Assembly: GCA_017990865.1 (NCBI GenBank)
Contig: JAGNNB010000054.1
Span: 1 to 11,635 of the forward strand
Reading direction: 5' to 3'
DNA length: 11,635 nucleotides
From: Lysobacteraceae bacterium
GTDB lineage: Bacteria; Pseudomonadota; Gammaproteobacteria; Xanthomonadales; Xanthomonadaceae
Shown here one piece after another: positions 1-6,447 of this stretch. A program made the translations under genes and the position numbers. The notes below the pieces were generated by a model that had not been told where the DNA came from, searched no databases, and worked only from the letters and a program-made list of their open reading frames with translations. The first letter of the stretch is position 1, and every line of letters begins with the position of its first letter.

Positions 1-1036
1 CTTCGCCGCCGCGGCCGAAGACGAAACCGTCGCCGCCCTTCAAACGCACGACATGCCGGCCGGCGCGCGCGTGTTCCAGCATCAGCGCGTGGATTTGCGC
101 TTGCGTGGTGCGGTGATGCCCGGCTTCCTTCGCCACTTCGATGCGCTCGGCGTCGCGGCGGGCGAGTTCGAGCACCTCCGGCGCGACCAAACGGTCGTGC
201 AAAATCACGTCGGCCTCGTTCAAGGCGCGCAGCCCGCGCAGCGTGAGCAGGCCGGCATCGCCCGGGCCAGCGCCGACGAGAGTGACGCGACCGAGACGAC
301 GAGAGGGCGGGTTTTCCGCTTGCTCTGCGGTTTCCGCTGCAGTTTCCGACGCTATTTCCGCTGCCGTCGCTGCGGCGATAGCAGCGAGCAAGATGCGTTC
401 GGCCTCCGTTGCATGTCCGCTGCGCAATGCGCGCGGCACATCGCCCACCAGCAGAGCGGCGAACCAACGGCGCCGTGCGGCGAGATCGGACAGCGCTTCG
501 CGGATGCGCGCACGATGACGCAATAGCAACGTCGCCAGCGGCGCGAGCGCGGGATCGAGTTCTGCTTCCCAACGTTCGCGCAGATGCCGGGCCAGCATCG
601 GCGCGCCGCCGCCGCTGGAAATGGCGATCTGCAGCGGTCCGCGTTCGATGCGGGCGGGCAGTTGCGCGCTGGAATGCGCGATATCGTCCACCGCGTTGAC
701 CCACAGCTTGCGCACTTCGCCGGCCTCGGCGACGCGGCGATTGACCTCGGAGTCGTCGGTCGCGGCTACCGCGAACCAAGCTTCGTCCAGCCAAGTGGGC
801 TCGAATTCGCCGGGAAGATGCACGATCCGGCCGGCTGCGGCCAGTTCGGCCAGTTCCGGGACCAATGCGGGGGCGCCGACGCGGACACGGGCGCCGGCCT
901 CGAGCAGGGCGCCGACCTTGCGTCGCGCCACCGCGCCGCCGCCCACGACCAGCACCAAGCGGCCGCGCAGATCCAAAAACGCCGGGAATAGCCTGGGCGC
1001 AGAAGAGTCGGCGGCGGTGGCGACGGCGTTCGGCAT
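1..1036 (-). CDS. cysG: Siroheme synthase CysG (3' end cut by window)
   Basis: Trifunctional enzyme turning uroporphyrinogen III into siroheme, the cofactor of the sulfite reductase CysI encoded downstream. I translated 345 residues before the window edge; E. coli CysG has 457. Residues about 15-160 form the NAD-dependent precorrin-2 dehydrogenase/ferrochelatase part: a VVGGG nucleotide-binding loop (30-34), AATDD (91-95), N114 and D117 (equivalent to catalytic D104 of Salmonella CysG) and the SSGGG stretch whose S141 matches the phosphorylated S128. An Ala/Glu-rich linker (about 217-242) leads to the SAM uroporphyrinogen methyltransferase domain, which opens with [18 protein letters not shown] (251-268) and reaches [15 protein letters not shown] (331-345). 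Known homologues usually have GGDPF where this has GGDGF. The start is the ATG read leftward from 1036; no clear Shine-Dalgarno sequence precedes it. It is divergent from cysB, which suggests shared control. Confidence 0.95.
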   Translation of the reverse strand, partial: MPNAVATAADSSAPRLFPAFLDLRGRLVLVVGGGAVARRKVGALLEAGARVRVGAPALVPELAELAAAGRIVHLPGEFEPTWLDEAWFAVAATDDSEVNRRVAEAGEVRKLWVNAVDDIAHSSAQLPARIERGPLQIAISSGGGAPMLARHLRERWEAELDPALAPLATLLLRHRARIREALSDLAARRRWFAALLVGDVPRALRSGHATEAERILLAAIAAATAAEIASETAAETAEQAENPPSRRLGRVTLVGAGPGDAGLLTLRGLRALNEADVILHDRLVAPEVLELARRDAERIEVAKEAGHHRTTQAQIHALMLEHARAGRHVVRLKGGDGFVFGRGGE

Positions 1037-1314
1037 GGTTAGCGGGCCGGAGAAAGTCGTTTCACGCTAGGCCGTGCGGCCTGGGACGGGAAATAAGCGG
1101 GCGGCGTTCCTTCATAACTTTTTGGAATATACGGGATATATTCATTCCCCGAGGTTATGGCATAGGGTGTGGCGATGCCATCGCCTTCTCTCCTTCGTTC
1201 GGGTTCGAGCCCCATGTCGTCTTTTCGCTGTCCAGGGTGTCGTCGCTGTCGCCGATCCGGTCGCGTCCGCCGACCGGCCGACCGTTTCGCCCTGGCCCGA
1301 ACTCGAACACGCCC
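1037..1314. promoter_or_regulatory. Divergent cysG/cysB control region
   Basis: This 278-bp spacer separates two divergent gene starts. I find no plausible coding sequence in it. Its left-centre part (about 1111-1160) is clearly more AT-rich than the surroundings and should hold the promoters of both genes. On the plus strand TATATT (1137-1142) could be a -10 box for cysB. On the minus strand the complement of CATAAC (1113-1118), read GTTATG, could be one for cysG. Both are weak matches and no convincing -35 box stands out. The right half, up to the cysB ATG, is GC-rich leader with no good ribosome binding site. Confidence 0.6.
1125..1143. promoter_or_regulatory. Perfect AT-rich dyad, candidate LysR-type operator
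   Basis: GAATATA (1125-1131), spacer CGGGA, TATATTC (1137-1143) form a perfect 7-bp inverted repeat. T1128 and A1140 give the symmetric T-N11-A pattern typical of LysR-type regulator boxes. It lies 89 bp before the cysG start and 172 bp before the cysB start. The simplest reading is a CysB site that activates cysG and/or controls cysB itself. ATAAC (1114-1118) and GTTAT (1154-1158) flank it almost symmetrically as a second, wider inverted pair. Binding by CysB is inferred, not shown. Confidence 0.5.
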
Positions 1315-2301
1315 ATGACCCTCGCCCAACTCCGCTATTTCGTTGCCATCGCCGACGCCGGTTTCAACATCACCTTGGCGGCCGATCACGTTCACGCCAC
1401 CCAGCCGGGCCTGTCCAAGCAGCTCAAGCAGTTGGAGGACGAACTGGGCTTTCTGTTGTTCGTGCGTAAAGGCCGCAGTCTCGAAGGGCTGACGCCCGCC
1501 GGTGCGCAGGTGCTGCATCACGCGCGCAAGTTGTTGGCCGAAGCCGCGAACATCCGCGCGCTGGCCGCGAATCAGCGTCGCGACGGCCAGGGCGACCTGT
1601 CGATCGCCACCACGCATACCCAGGCCCGTTTCGTGCTGCCGCCGGTGATCTCGCATGTGCATCAGGCCTATCCGCAACTGAGCATCCATCTGCAGCCCAG
1701 CGCCGACGCCGACGTTTTGCAGCAACTGGCGCGCGGCGAAGCCGATCTTGCCTTGATCAGCACTGCGGGCGCGGCGCCGGCCGACGGCATCGCCGTGCCG
1801 ATGTTCCGCTGGCGTCGCATCGTGCTGGTGCCGCGCGCGCACCCCTTGGCCGCGAGCGGCAAACCGCCGACGCTCGCCGATCTCGCCGCCTATCCGCTGG
1901 TGAGTTACGAGTCGTCGTTGCGCCCCGATTCGTCGCTGCGTCGCGCTTTTCTCGGCGCGGGTCTGGAGCCGCAGTTGGCGATGACCGCGCGCGACGCCGA
2001 TCTGATCAAAACCTATGTGCGCGCCGGTTTGGGCATCGGTCTGTTGGCCGAAATGGCGGTGAGCGCGATTCACGACAGCGACCTCGTCGCGTTGCCCGCG
2101 CCGGACGCGGTGCCCGAATGCACGGCGTGGGCCGTACTGCCGCGCGAACGCGTACTGCGCGATTACACCGTGGATCTGCTGGTGGCCTTGGCGCCGCAAC
2201 TCGACCGTCACGATTTGCGCCGCGTGCTGGCCGGCAATTCCGCGCCGCAATGGCCCGCCGCGCCGACCTGGACCGAACTGAGTCAGGCCATCACCAACTG
2301 A
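1315..2301 (+). CDS. cysB: LysR-type sulfur regulator, CysB family
   Basis: A 328-residue transcription factor, close to the 324 of E. coli CysB. CysB activates sulfate assimilation genes under sulfur limitation in response to N-acetylserine and is inhibited by sulfide and thiosulfate. Residues about 1-60 form the winged helix-turn-helix; MTLAQLRYFV at the start and TQPGLSKQLKQLEDELG at 29-45 align directly with CysB. The effector domain begins with SIATTHTQAR (96-105), and T100, T102 and Q103 sit at the same numbers as the sulfate-contacting residues of Klebsiella CysB. T149 of that protein is replaced by S149 and T202 by R203. TARDADLIKTYVRAGLGIG (222-240) is another strong CysB signature. 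The start is chosen because family similarity begins exactly at this ATG; the frame stays open upstream to 865 but without similarity. Cbl or another CysB paralogue is possible; the neighbours favour CysB. Confidence 0.92.
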   Translation: MTLAQLRYFVAIADAGFNITLAADHVHATQPGLSKQLKQLEDELGFLLFVRKGRSLEGLTPAGAQVLHHARKLLAEAANIRALAANQRRDGQGDLSIATTHTQARFVLPPVISHVHQAYPQLSIHLQPSADADVLQQLARGEADLALISTAGAAPADGIAVPMFRWRRIVLVPRAHPLAASGKPPTLADLAAYPLVSYESSLRPDSSLRRAFLGAGLEPQLAMTARDADLIKTYVRAGLGIGLLAEMAVSAIHDSDLVALPAPDAVPECTAWAVLPRERVLRDYTVDLLVALAPQLDRHDLRRVLAGNSAPQWPAAPTWTELSQAITN

Positions 2302-2304
2302 ACC

Positions 2305-2616
2305 ATGGATCCGGATCGATCGCAGCGGGCGCACGCTCCGACTCGCACAGGCACGCGAGCGTCGATCGTCGCCGGAGCCGCGACGCTGGCGGTCATCACG
2401 CTGGGCTTCGTGGTGCAGGCGCTGCGTCGCGGATACGGTTTCCCCAGCTATTTGCTGCAGGCCGATTACGCGCTGTCGTTGACGGCCGCCACCGCGCTTT
2501 CGCTGGCGCTGATGTGGCGATGGCGCGCGCGCCTGGGCTGGTTCCAGGTGCCGATGGCGCCGGTTCTGACCTACACGTTTCTGGCGTTGCTTGCGTTGGC
2601 GTTGCGTAGCGGTTGA
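2305..2616 (+). CDS. Small three-helix membrane protein, unknown function
   Basis: A 103-residue hypothetical protein. After a hydrophilic, Arg-rich N-terminus (1-18) there are three hydrophobic stretches at about 19-40, 55-71 and 79-100, separated by short loops with Arg or Trp (QALRRGYGF, WRWRARLGWF). This suggests a small inner-membrane protein with a cytoplasmic N-terminus. I recognise no family and no catalytic motif. Its ATG lies 3 bp after the cysB stop, so it is probably on the same transcript, perhaps by translational coupling, since no Shine-Dalgarno sequence is evident. No functional tie to sulfur can be read from the sequence. It is taken as real because of the tight spacing and regular helix pattern. 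Confidence 0.62.
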   Translation: MDPDRSQRAHAPTRTGTRASIVAGAATLAVITLGFVVQALRRGYGFPSYLLQADYALSLTAATALSLALMWRWRARLGWFQVPMAPVLTYTFLALLALALRSG

Positions 2617-2753
2617 GTGGTGATTCGCCGCTGCGTCAGCGGCATTGTCGGGCTTCGAGCGGCGCGCATCCGTGAACGCCGCCGCTCCGGCGGCCCGTGG
2701 AATGCGACCGGGCCATTCGCTATGCTCAAGCTCTCGTAAATGAGGACGATTCG
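2617..2753 (+). promoter_or_regulatory. Intergenic spacer with weak promoter before membrane gene
   Basis: This 137-bp spacer holds two GC-rich hairpins, GCCGCTG-CGT-CAGCGGC (2627-2643) and GCCGCC-GCTCC-GGCGGC (2678-2694). Neither has a following T tract, so termination is possible but not supported. TATGCT (2721-2726) is a fair -10 box; TGGAAT 17 bp upstream (2698-2703) is a poor -35. GAGGA (2742-2746) is a good ribosome binding site 7 nt before the ATG at 2754 and decides that start. Confidence 0.4.
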
Positions 2754-3320
2754 ATGACGCTCGACCGAGTTCCAGATGCGCAGCGCGATATGCGGCATGG
2801 TTATTTCGGTGGTGCGCCTGGCGTCGCGGCATCGGCTTTGGCCTGGTGCGCGGCCGGTGTGGTCGCGATCGCGCTATCGCCCAAACATGCGGTCTTGGCC
2901 CTGTTCGTCGGTGGGATGTTCATCCATCCTGTCGGCATCCTGATCGCGAAAGCGCTCGGGCGTCCCGGGTCGCATACCCGCGGAAATCCGCTCGGTACTT
3001 TGGCGCTCGAAAGCACCGTGCTGATGTTGCTGTGCTTGCCCTTGGCGTATGCGATATCGATCGATCGTATCGCCTGGTTTTTTCCGGCGATGCTGTTGGT
3101 CATCGGAGGGCGATATTTGATCTTCCATACGATCTACGGCGCCCGCATCTACCTCGCGCTCGGCGCATGTCTGGCAGCGGCCGCATTCGCGCTGGTCACG
3201 GCGCGCGCGGCGCCCGTTGTCGGCGCGTTCGCCGGTGGAGCGATCGAATCGATATTCGCCGCCGCGATCTTCTTGTCTTGGCGTCGAGACGTCCAGGCAC
3301 CGATCGAACGAGTCATTTGA
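2754..3320 (+). CDS. Six-helix membrane protein, DUF7010-like
   Basis: A 188-residue integral membrane protein of unknown function. Hydrophobic segments lie at about 22-41, 45-66, 87-104, 107-125, 130-150 and 154-175. Conserved-looking stretches are HGYFGGAPGVAASALAWC (15-32), LFVGGMFIHPVGILIAKALGR (50-70) and the H125/Y128-G129 region. The arrangement, with a Gly-rich entry to helix 1 and a GGM-hydrophobic-P motif in helix 2, resembles what I recall of the DUF7010 family; this is from memory and tentative. The reading frame is open from an ATG at 2697, but the ATG at 2754 is preferred because GAGGA lies 7 nt upstream and the extra residues look non-homologous. The DUF1801 gene follows 14 bp later, so the two are probably co-transcribed. 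Confidence 0.75.
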   Translation: MTLDRVPDAQRDMRHGYFGGAPGVAASALAWCAAGVVAIALSPKHAVLALFVGGMFIHPVGILIAKALGRPGSHTRGNPLGTLALESTVLMLLCLPLAYAISIDRIAWFFPAMLLVIGGRYLIFHTIYGARIYLALGACLAAAAFALVTARAAPVVGAFAGGAIESIFAAAIFLSWRRDVQAPIERVI

Positions 3321-3334
3321 ATCAGGAGACGGTG

Positions 3335-3760
3335 ATGGCCTACGAAGCGAAAACCAAACCTACCGATGCCGATGTCGCGGCTTATCTCGACAAAATTGAC
3401 GACCCGCGCAGGCGCGAGGACTGCGATGCCTTGGTCGCGCTGATGTCCCGCGTCAGCGGTTGCCCGGCGACGATGTGGGGGCCGACGATGGTCGGCTTCG
3501 ACCGCTATCACTACGTCTACGACAGCGGCCACGAAGGCGATATCTTCGTCATCGGCTTCTCGTCGCGCAAGAGCGAGATCAGCCTCTATCTGTCTTCCGG
3601 TTTCGAGCATCAGGCGAAGTCGTTGGCGAAACTGGGCAAGCACAAACTCGGCAAAGCCTGTCTTTACGTGAAGCGCCTGTCGGACATCGATCTCGACGTG
3701 CTCGAAACGATGCTGAAAGCCTCGATCGCCGAAACGAAGCGGCGTTATCCGGGTGGCTGA
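3335..3760 (+). CDS. DUF1801-domain protein
   Basis: A 141-residue soluble protein with a DUF1801 (YdhG-like) domain over nearly its whole length. Typical features are the early helix with VAAYLDKIDDPRRREDC (14-30), the MWGPTMVGFDRYHYVY core (47-62), GFSSRKSEISLYLS (74-87), the LGKHKLGKACLYVKRL stretch (100-115) and a final DLDVLETMLKASI helix. Proteins of this family are small and alpha/beta. Their biochemical role is not established as far as I know, so none is assigned. The ATG at 3335 is chosen because AGGAG (3324-3328) lies 6 nt upstream; the frame extends further upstream only as a shadow of the preceding gene. It forms a probable two-gene unit with the membrane protein before it and is followed by the MITE. 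Confidence 0.85.
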   Translation: MAYEAKTKPTDADVAAYLDKIDDPRRREDCDALVALMSRVSGCPATMWGPTMVGFDRYHYVYDSGHEGDIFVIGFSSRKSEISLYLSSGFEHQAKSLAKLGKHKLGKACLYVKRLSDIDLDVLETMLKASIAETKRRYPGG

Positions 3761-3819
3761 AAGTTGCGGTGCGCGGGGGCGATCGGGGGCGCGCTGTGCT
3801 GTTTCGAGAATTAAGGAAG

Positions 3820-3852
3820 GTCTGAATAACGCCATCCTGGCGTAATTCAGAC
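3820..3852. repeat. Hairpin 1 in the MITE-like element
   Basis: GTCTGAATAACGCCA (3820-3834) pairs with TGGCGTAATTCAGAC (3838-3852) over 15 bp with one mismatch and a 3-nt TCC loop. It overlaps the left terminal repeat. The run has no T tract, so intrinsic termination is uncertain. Confidence 0.8.
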
Positions 3853-3855
3853 GTC

Positions 3856-3882
3856 GCGGACTCAGGTCAAGCCTGAGTCCGC
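3856..3882. repeat. Hairpin 2 in the MITE-like element
   Basis: GCGGACTCAGG (3856-3866) and CCTGAGTCCGC (3872-3882) form a perfect 11-bp stem with a 5-nt TCAAG loop. It lies entirely inside the element. Confidence 0.85.
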
Positions 3883-3889
3883 TCCCGCT

Positions 3890-3915
3890 GGATCAGTCAC
3901 ATAGGTGATCGATCC
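3890..3915. repeat. Hairpin 3 in the MITE-like element
   Basis: GGATCAGTCAC (3890-3900) and GTGATCGATCC (3905-3915) form an 11-bp stem with two adjacent mismatches and an ATAG loop. Confidence 0.6.
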
Positions 3916-3939
3916 GCGAGCGCAACCTCCATGGCGCGC

Positions 3940-3966
3940 GGAACCTCTGAGTTGTTCAGAGGTTCC
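3940..3966. repeat. Hairpin at MITE right end, abutting the cysH stop
   Basis: GGAACCTCTGA (3940-3950) and TCAGAGGTTCC (3956-3966) form a perfect 11-bp stem with a 5-nt GTTGT loop. The outer arm is part of the right terminal repeat. Directly after the cysH stop codon in the leftward transcript, it could stabilise the 3' end of cysJIH mRNA or help end transcription. A T-rich tail is lacking, so a classic intrinsic terminator is doubtful. Confidence 0.75.
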
Positions 3967-4716
3967 TTAACCCGCCTGCGCCAGCGGCGGCGTAATCCAA
4001 TCTTCGTGCAGGCCGCATTCGCGTTTGAGGCCGAAAAAGCGCGTGTCTTCTTCGCGCATGCCGTCTTCGAAGCGGTGCGTGGTGTGGACATCGCCGATCG
4101 ACAGATAGCCTTCGTGCCACAGCGGGTGATACGGCAAGTCGTGGGTGCGCAAGTAGTTCCAGACGTCGCGGTCGCTCCAATCGGCGAGCGGGTGCAGCTT
4201 CCAGCGGCCGTCGCGCAATTCGAGGATATCGATTTCCGCGCGGCTGTCCGATTGGCTGCGGCGCAGGCCGGCGAGCCACGTGCGTACGCCGAGTTCGCGC
4301 AAGGCGCGCTGCATCGGTTCGACTTTGCGCAAATGGTTGTATTGCTTCAGGCCGTCGAGCCCGTTTTCCCAGAGCTTGCCGTGACGCGCTTCCATCCACG
4401 CGATGCCGACCTGCGGCCGATAGACTTTGAGATTCAACGACAAGCGTTCGGTCATCTCGTCCACGAAGCGATAGGTTTCGGGGAAGAGGTAGCCGGTGTC
4501 GATCAAGATCACCGGAAGATCCGGTTTCGCTTGCGTCGCCAGATGCAGCGATACCGCGGCTTGCGCGCCGAAACTCGACGATAAGGCGTGTTCGCCGGCC
4601 AAGTGGCGCAGCGCCCATTCGATGCGCTCCTGCGCGGACAGGCCTTCCAGCCAGCGGTTCAGCGTTTGCAGCGCCTGCGGCGATTCCGCCGCGGCGATCG
4701 GGTCGGGGAGACTCAT
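3967..4716 (-). CDS. cysH: PAPS reductase CysH
   Basis: Cytoplasmic phosphoadenylyl-sulfate reductase: reduces PAPS to sulfite and adenosine 3',5'-bisphosphate with thioredoxin or glutaredoxin. It has 249 residues, against 244 in E. coli. The nucleotide-binding SSSFGAQ motif is at 46-52, [12 protein letters not shown] at 73-84, and the C-terminal KRECGLH motif carries catalytic C234. C234 is the only cysteine in the protein. The extra cysteines that hold the [4Fe-4S] cluster of APS reductases are absent, so PAPS is the expected substrate, consistent with the APS kinase domain encoded nearby. Its ATG overlaps the cysI stop as ATGA (4713-4716), with GGAG 8 nt upstream (complement of 4725-4728), indicating translational coupling. 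It is the last gene of cysJIH. Its stop codon TAA lies in the right TTAA of the MITE-like element. Confidence 0.97.
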   Translation of the reverse strand: MSLPDPIAAAESPQALQTLNRWLEGLSAQERIEWALRHLAGEHALSSSFGAQAAVSLHLATQAKPDLPVILIDTGYLFPETYRFVDEMTERLSLNLKVYRPQVGIAWMEARHGKLWENGLDGLKQYNHLRKVEPMQRALRELGVRTWLAGLRRSQSDSRAEIDILELRDGRWKLHPLADWSDRDVWNYLRTHDLPYHPLWHEGYLSIGDVHTTHRFEDGMREEDTRFFGLKRECGLHEDWITPPLAQAG

Positions 4717-6440
4717 GACAACGACTCCATGGGAATGACGCGCGCCGCGTCCGTTGCGGTGCGCAGAAGGCCGCGCGCGACGAGAAAATCGCCGAAACGT
4801 TCGTCGGGCAAACGTTCGGCGGCGTAGCGGGCGAGCAAGGGATCGAGCGCATCGAGAATCGCGGCTTCGTCGATGTTCTCGCGATACAGCGTATTCAAAC
4901 GGCGGCCGAGATGATCGCCGCCGAGCATCAGGTTGTAGCGACCGGGCGCCTTGCCGACGAGCGCGACTTCGGCCAAATACGGCCGCGAGCAGCCGTTCGG
5001 GCAGCCGCTGATGCGCAAATGGATATCGGCGCCTTGCAACCCGTGTTTCGTCAACGCCGCATCGAAGCGATCCACGAACGCGGGCAGATAACGCTCCGCC
5101 TCGGCCATCGCCAAGCCGCAGGTCGGCAACGCGACGCAGGCCAAGGCGTTGCGCTTCAGCGCGCTGGCGTGCGCGTGCGTGTCGAGACCGTATTCGACGA
5201 TCAAGCGATCGATGGTGTCGCGCTGCGCGGACGACACGTTGGCGATGACCAGGTTCTGATTGGCGGTGAGCCGAAATTCGGTATCGTTGCCCGCGCCGTC
5301 GTCGGCGTCGTTCAGAGCGGCGGCGATCGCACGCAAGCCGCTGAGATGCCGGAGGCCATCGCGGTCCCAGATACGCCCGGCGAGAATGCGCAACGTTAAA
5401 TGCCAGCGGCCGTCGTGACCTTCGCGCCAACCGAAACGGTCGCCGTTGCTCGCGAATGCGAACCCGCGGGGGGCGCCGAAACGCACACCGCTGCGGCGCT
5501 CCACTTCGGCCTTGAACGCGTCCAGGCCGCGATCGTCGATGGTGTATTTCAGCCGCGCGCGTTTGCGCACCGCGCGGTTGCCCCAATCGCGTTGCGTCGT
5601 GATGACCGCTTCGGCGATCGCGACGACATGCTCCGGCGCGATAAAGCCGACCACATCGCCGATGCGCGGGTAGGTTTCCGGATCGCCGTGCGTCGCGCCC
5701 ATGCCGCCGCCGATGGTCACGTCGTAGCCGGCCAACGCGCCGTCGGCGCCCGCGATCGCGACGAAACCCAGATCCTGCGCGAACACGTCGACATCGTTAT
5801 CCGGCGGGATCGCGAAACCGATTTTGAACTTGCGCGGCAGGTAGGCGTCGCCGTAGATCGGTTCGTCCTCCGCGCCGCTATCGACGACTTTTTCCTCGTC
5901 CAGCCAAATTTCGTAGTAGGCCCGCGTATTCGGCAGCAAATGCCACGACAGCGCGGCGGCCTGCGCATGCACCGCGCCGTGCAGATGCGAAAGCTGCGGG
6001 TTGGCCGAAACCGCGATATTGCGGTTCACGTCGCCACAGGCGGCGAGTGTATCGATCAGCGCGGCGTTGATCGCCTGCATCGTCGCTTTCAGCTCGCGCT
6101 TGATCACGCCGTGAAACTGAAACGCTTGGCGCGTAGTGATGCGCAGGCCTCGTTCGGCGTATTCGGTGGCGATGGCGTCGAGTTTCAGCCATTGCGCGGG
6201 CGAGACCACGCCGCCCGGCGTGCGCGTGCGGATCATGAACGCGTACGCCGGTTCGAGTTTTTGCCGGCGACGCTCTTCGCGGATATCGCGATCGTCCTGC
6301 TGATAGCTGCCGTGATACTTGATCAGCGTTTGATCGGCTTCGGCCAAGGCGCCGGTCACGCGGTCGGCGAGCGACGCCTCCAGCGTGCCGCGCAATCGGC
6401 CGCTGCCGCGTTTGATGTCTTCGACGGAATGCGCGCTCAT
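4713..6440 (-). CDS. cysI: Sulfite reductase hemoprotein subunit CysI
   Basis: Beta subunit of NADPH-sulfite reductase. It carries siroheme and a coupled [4Fe-4S] cluster and reduces sulfite to sulfide with six electrons from CysJ. It has 575 residues (E. coli 570). All four cluster cysteines are present in the C-X5-C-X38-C-X3-C pattern at C435, C441, C480 and C484 (ACVALPTCG and SGCPNGC). [11 protein letters not shown] (101-111) and the basic [13 protein letters not shown] stretch (201-213, with K204 and K206) correspond to the siroheme- and sulfite-binding regions. The frame stays open upstream to 6518, but similarity begins at [18 protein letters not shown], so the start is the ATG at 6440. 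It lies 7 nt after the cysJ stop, with only a weak GAG as ribosome binding site. It overlaps cysH by 4 nt. The cofactor comes from CysG. Confidence 0.97.
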   Translation of the reverse strand: MSAHSVEDIKRGSGRLRGTLEASLADRVTGALAEADQTLIKYHGSYQQDDRDIREERRRQKLEPAYAFMIRTRTPGGVVSPAQWLKLDAIATEYAERGLRITTRQAFQFHGVIKRELKATMQAINAALIDTLAACGDVNRNIAVSANPQLSHLHGAVHAQAAALSWHLLPNTRAYYEIWLDEEKVVDSGAEDEPIYGDAYLPRKFKIGFAIPPDNDVDVFAQDLGFVAIAGADGALAGYDVTIGGGMGATHGDPETYPRIGDVVGFIAPEHVVAIAEAVITTQRDWGNRAVRKRARLKYTIDDRGLDAFKAEVERRSGVRFGAPRGFAFASNGDRFGWREGHDGRWHLTLRILAGRIWDRDGLRHLSGLRAIAAALNDADDGAGNDTEFRLTANQNLVIANVSSAQRDTIDRLIVEYGLDTHAHASALKRNALACVALPTCGLAMAEAERYLPAFVDRFDAALTKHGLQGADIHLRISGCPNGCSRPYLAEVALVGKAPGRYNLMLGGDHLGRRLNTLYRENIDEAAILDALDPLLARYAAERLPDERFGDFLVARGLLRTATDAARVIPMESLS

Positions 6441-6447
6441 GTGCGTC

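Larger units (their letters stand above)
3811..3970. mobile_element. MITE-like element with IS5-type ends and TTAA duplication
   Basis: TTAA at 3811-3814 and at 3967-3970 flank a 152-bp core (3815-3966). The core ends are imperfect inverted repeats: GGAAGGTCTGAATAAC on the left and, read inward from the right, GGAACCTCTGAACAAC (13 of 16 identical). The left end also resembles the IS5 terminus as I remember it (GGAAGGTGCGAATAAG, 13 of 16), and TTAA fits the 4-bp YTAR target duplication of that group. There is no transposase, so it would be a non-autonomous element moved by a related IS5-family enzyme elsewhere in the genome. Its interior is a chain of hairpins, listed separately. It lies between convergent genes, and the right TTAA contains the cysH stop codon. 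Only one copy is visible here, so mobility is inferred. Confidence 0.7.

Noticed and set aside
2627..2694. Two GC-rich hairpins between the small membrane gene and the DUF7010-like gene, considered as terminators
   Set aside because: Neither is followed by a T tract, and short GC stems arise easily by chance here. They are mentioned only within the spacer entry.
1039..2832. A 597-codon open frame on the minus strand opposite cysB and the next gene
   Set aside because: It is Arg/Gln/His-rich with no recognisable domain and lies antisense to a clear CysB. Long antisense frames are expected in GC-rich DNA with strong GC3 bias.
3811..3970. REP/GTAG-type or CRISPR-like repeat as an explanation of the hairpin cluster
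   Set aside because: The hairpins have different sequences and no regular spacer, and no GTAG head is seen. The terminal inverted repeats with TTAA fit a MITE better.
4713..4716. Four-base ATGA overlap of cysI and cysH, and TGATG overlap of cysD and cysN, as possible frameshift or fusion sites
   Set aside because: These are ordinary translational-coupling junctions; each gene has its own family-typical start and end.
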